Origin: Friedmanniella sp.
GTDB lineage: Bacteria; Actinomycetota; Actinomycetes; Propionibacteriales; Propionibacteriaceae
DNA: 5,078 nt
Assembly (NCBI GenBank): GCA_025964935.1
Contig: JAOPXW010000290.1
Location: forward strand, 1 to 5,078
Direction of reading: 5' to 3'
How positions within the stretch are numbered: the first letter of the stretch is position 1; each line of letters opens with the position of its first letter. The translations under genes were made by a program, and so were the position numbers. Below, piece after piece: positions 4,721-5,078 of the stretch. Below the pieces are notes generated by a model. That model was given only the letters and a program-made list of their open reading frames with translations. It was not told the DNA's origin and searched no databases.

Positions 4721-5078
4721 TCAGCGGGTCGGCACCAGGGCCCCCTCCCCCACGTACGCCGCCAGGTGCTCACCGGTCAGGGTCGACCGGCCCGCCACCA
4801 GGTCCGCCGGGGTGCCCTCGAAGACGACCCGGCCGCCGTCGCGGCCGGCACCGGGCCCGAGGTCGATGATCCAGTCGGCGTGGGCCATCACCGCCTGGTG
4901 GTGTTCGACGACAATCACGGACTTGCCGGTTTCGACCAGTCGATCGAGCAAACCCAGCAGGTTCTCCACGTCGGCGAGGTGGAGGCCCGTGGTGGGCTCG
5001 TCGAGGATGTAGACGTCCCCCTTCTCCCCCATCTGTGTCGCGAACTTGAGCCGCTGGCGCTCGCCGCCCGACAGGGTC
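4721..5078 (-). CDS. UvrA-like ABC ATPase (excinuclease subunit A paralogue), C-terminal fragment
   Basis: The last 118 residues of a gene that enters from the right edge; the codons stay open to the window end, so the ATG at 5032 is an internal Met. The fragment holds the second nucleotide-binding domain in order: ABC signature TLSGGERQRLKFA, Walker B and D-loop VYILDEPTTGLH, and the H-loop strand SVIVVEHH. It ends with the UvrA-type stretch ADWIIDLGPGAG, GGRVVFEGTP and a C-terminal TLTGEHLAAYV. LSGGERQR plus ADWIIDLGP place it in the UvrA family. The EHHQAVMAHADW context differs from the EHNLDVIKTADW of classical UvrA and looks like the shorter UvrA paralogues of actinobacteria, sometimes linked to drug resistance. 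The zinc finger and first ATPase domain, needed to decide, are outside the window. Partial; family firm, subtype tentative. Confidence 0.88.
   Translation of the reverse strand, partial: TLSGGERQRLKFATQMGEKGDVYILDEPTTGLHLADVENLLGLLDRLVETGKSVIVVEHHQAVMAHADWIIDLGPGAGRDGGRVVFEGTPADLVAGRSTLTGEHLAAYVGEGALVPTR

Noticed and set aside
1810..4773. A 987-codon minus-strand open frame spanning hemW, the gap and the LON-domain gene
   Set aside because: Its translation is Arg/Gly/Pro/Ala-rich with no domain. It crosses real genes on both strands and reflects the scarcity of stop codons in GC-rich DNA.
4164..5012. A 282-codon plus-strand open frame opposite hemW and the UvrA-like gene
   Set aside because: Low-complexity shadow of two well-recognised minus-strand genes, without a ribosome site or family motifs.
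5030..5032. ATG at 5032 as the start of a 103-residue protein
   Set aside because: The frame continues upstream to the window edge and encodes the ABC signature LSGGERQR directly before it, so this is an internal Met.
1..5078. A mobile element, defence system, CRISPR array or biosynthetic cluster
   Set aside because: I looked on both strands and saw no transposase, integrase, phage gene, spaced repeat array, toxin-antitoxin pair or clustered pathway genes.

Overview
The window is very GC-rich (roughly 70% or more by eye) with strongly G/C-ending codons. It carries a DUF3097 gene, a family found essentially in Actinomycetota, and its -10-like elements have the TANNNT form. Together these point to a high-GC actinobacterium; a Propionibacteriales-type lineage is a guess. 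No tRNA, rRNA, CRISPR array, transposase or phage gene is visible.

Layout from left to right. (1) A plus-strand luciferase-like (LLM) flavin/F420-dependent oxidoreductase at 98-1099, with its own promoter and Shine-Dalgarno site. (2) A convergent minus-strand GntR/FCD regulator at 1045-1725. The two genes overlap tail-to-tail by 55 bp inside an 18-bp tandem repeat. (3) A minus-strand stand-alone LON substrate-binding-domain protein at 1818-2450. (4) A divergent plus-strand DUF3097 protein at 2566-3429. (5) A convergent minus-strand radical-SAM protein, HemW, at 3456-4673, separated from DUF3097 by a hairpin whose arms contain both stop codons. (6) The C-terminal end of a UvrA-like ABC ATPase on the minus strand, running off the right edge (4721-5078).

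The genes do not form one pathway. The LLM oxidoreductase and the GntR regulator are the only pair whose arrangement suggests a functional link: a small-molecule-responsive regulator beside an oxidoreductase. HemW (heme chaperone), the LON-domain protein, DUF3097 and the UvrA paralogue look like ordinary chromosomal genes. Most of the structure beyond the genes is in the gaps. It includes two apparently leaderless promoters (DUF3097 and hemW), a FadR-type palindrome in front of gntR, inverted repeats between the LON-domain gene and DUF3097, and a bidirectional terminator. I see no convincing new multi-gene system. The least understood protein is DUF3097, whose sequence reads to me like a diverged TOPRIM domain.
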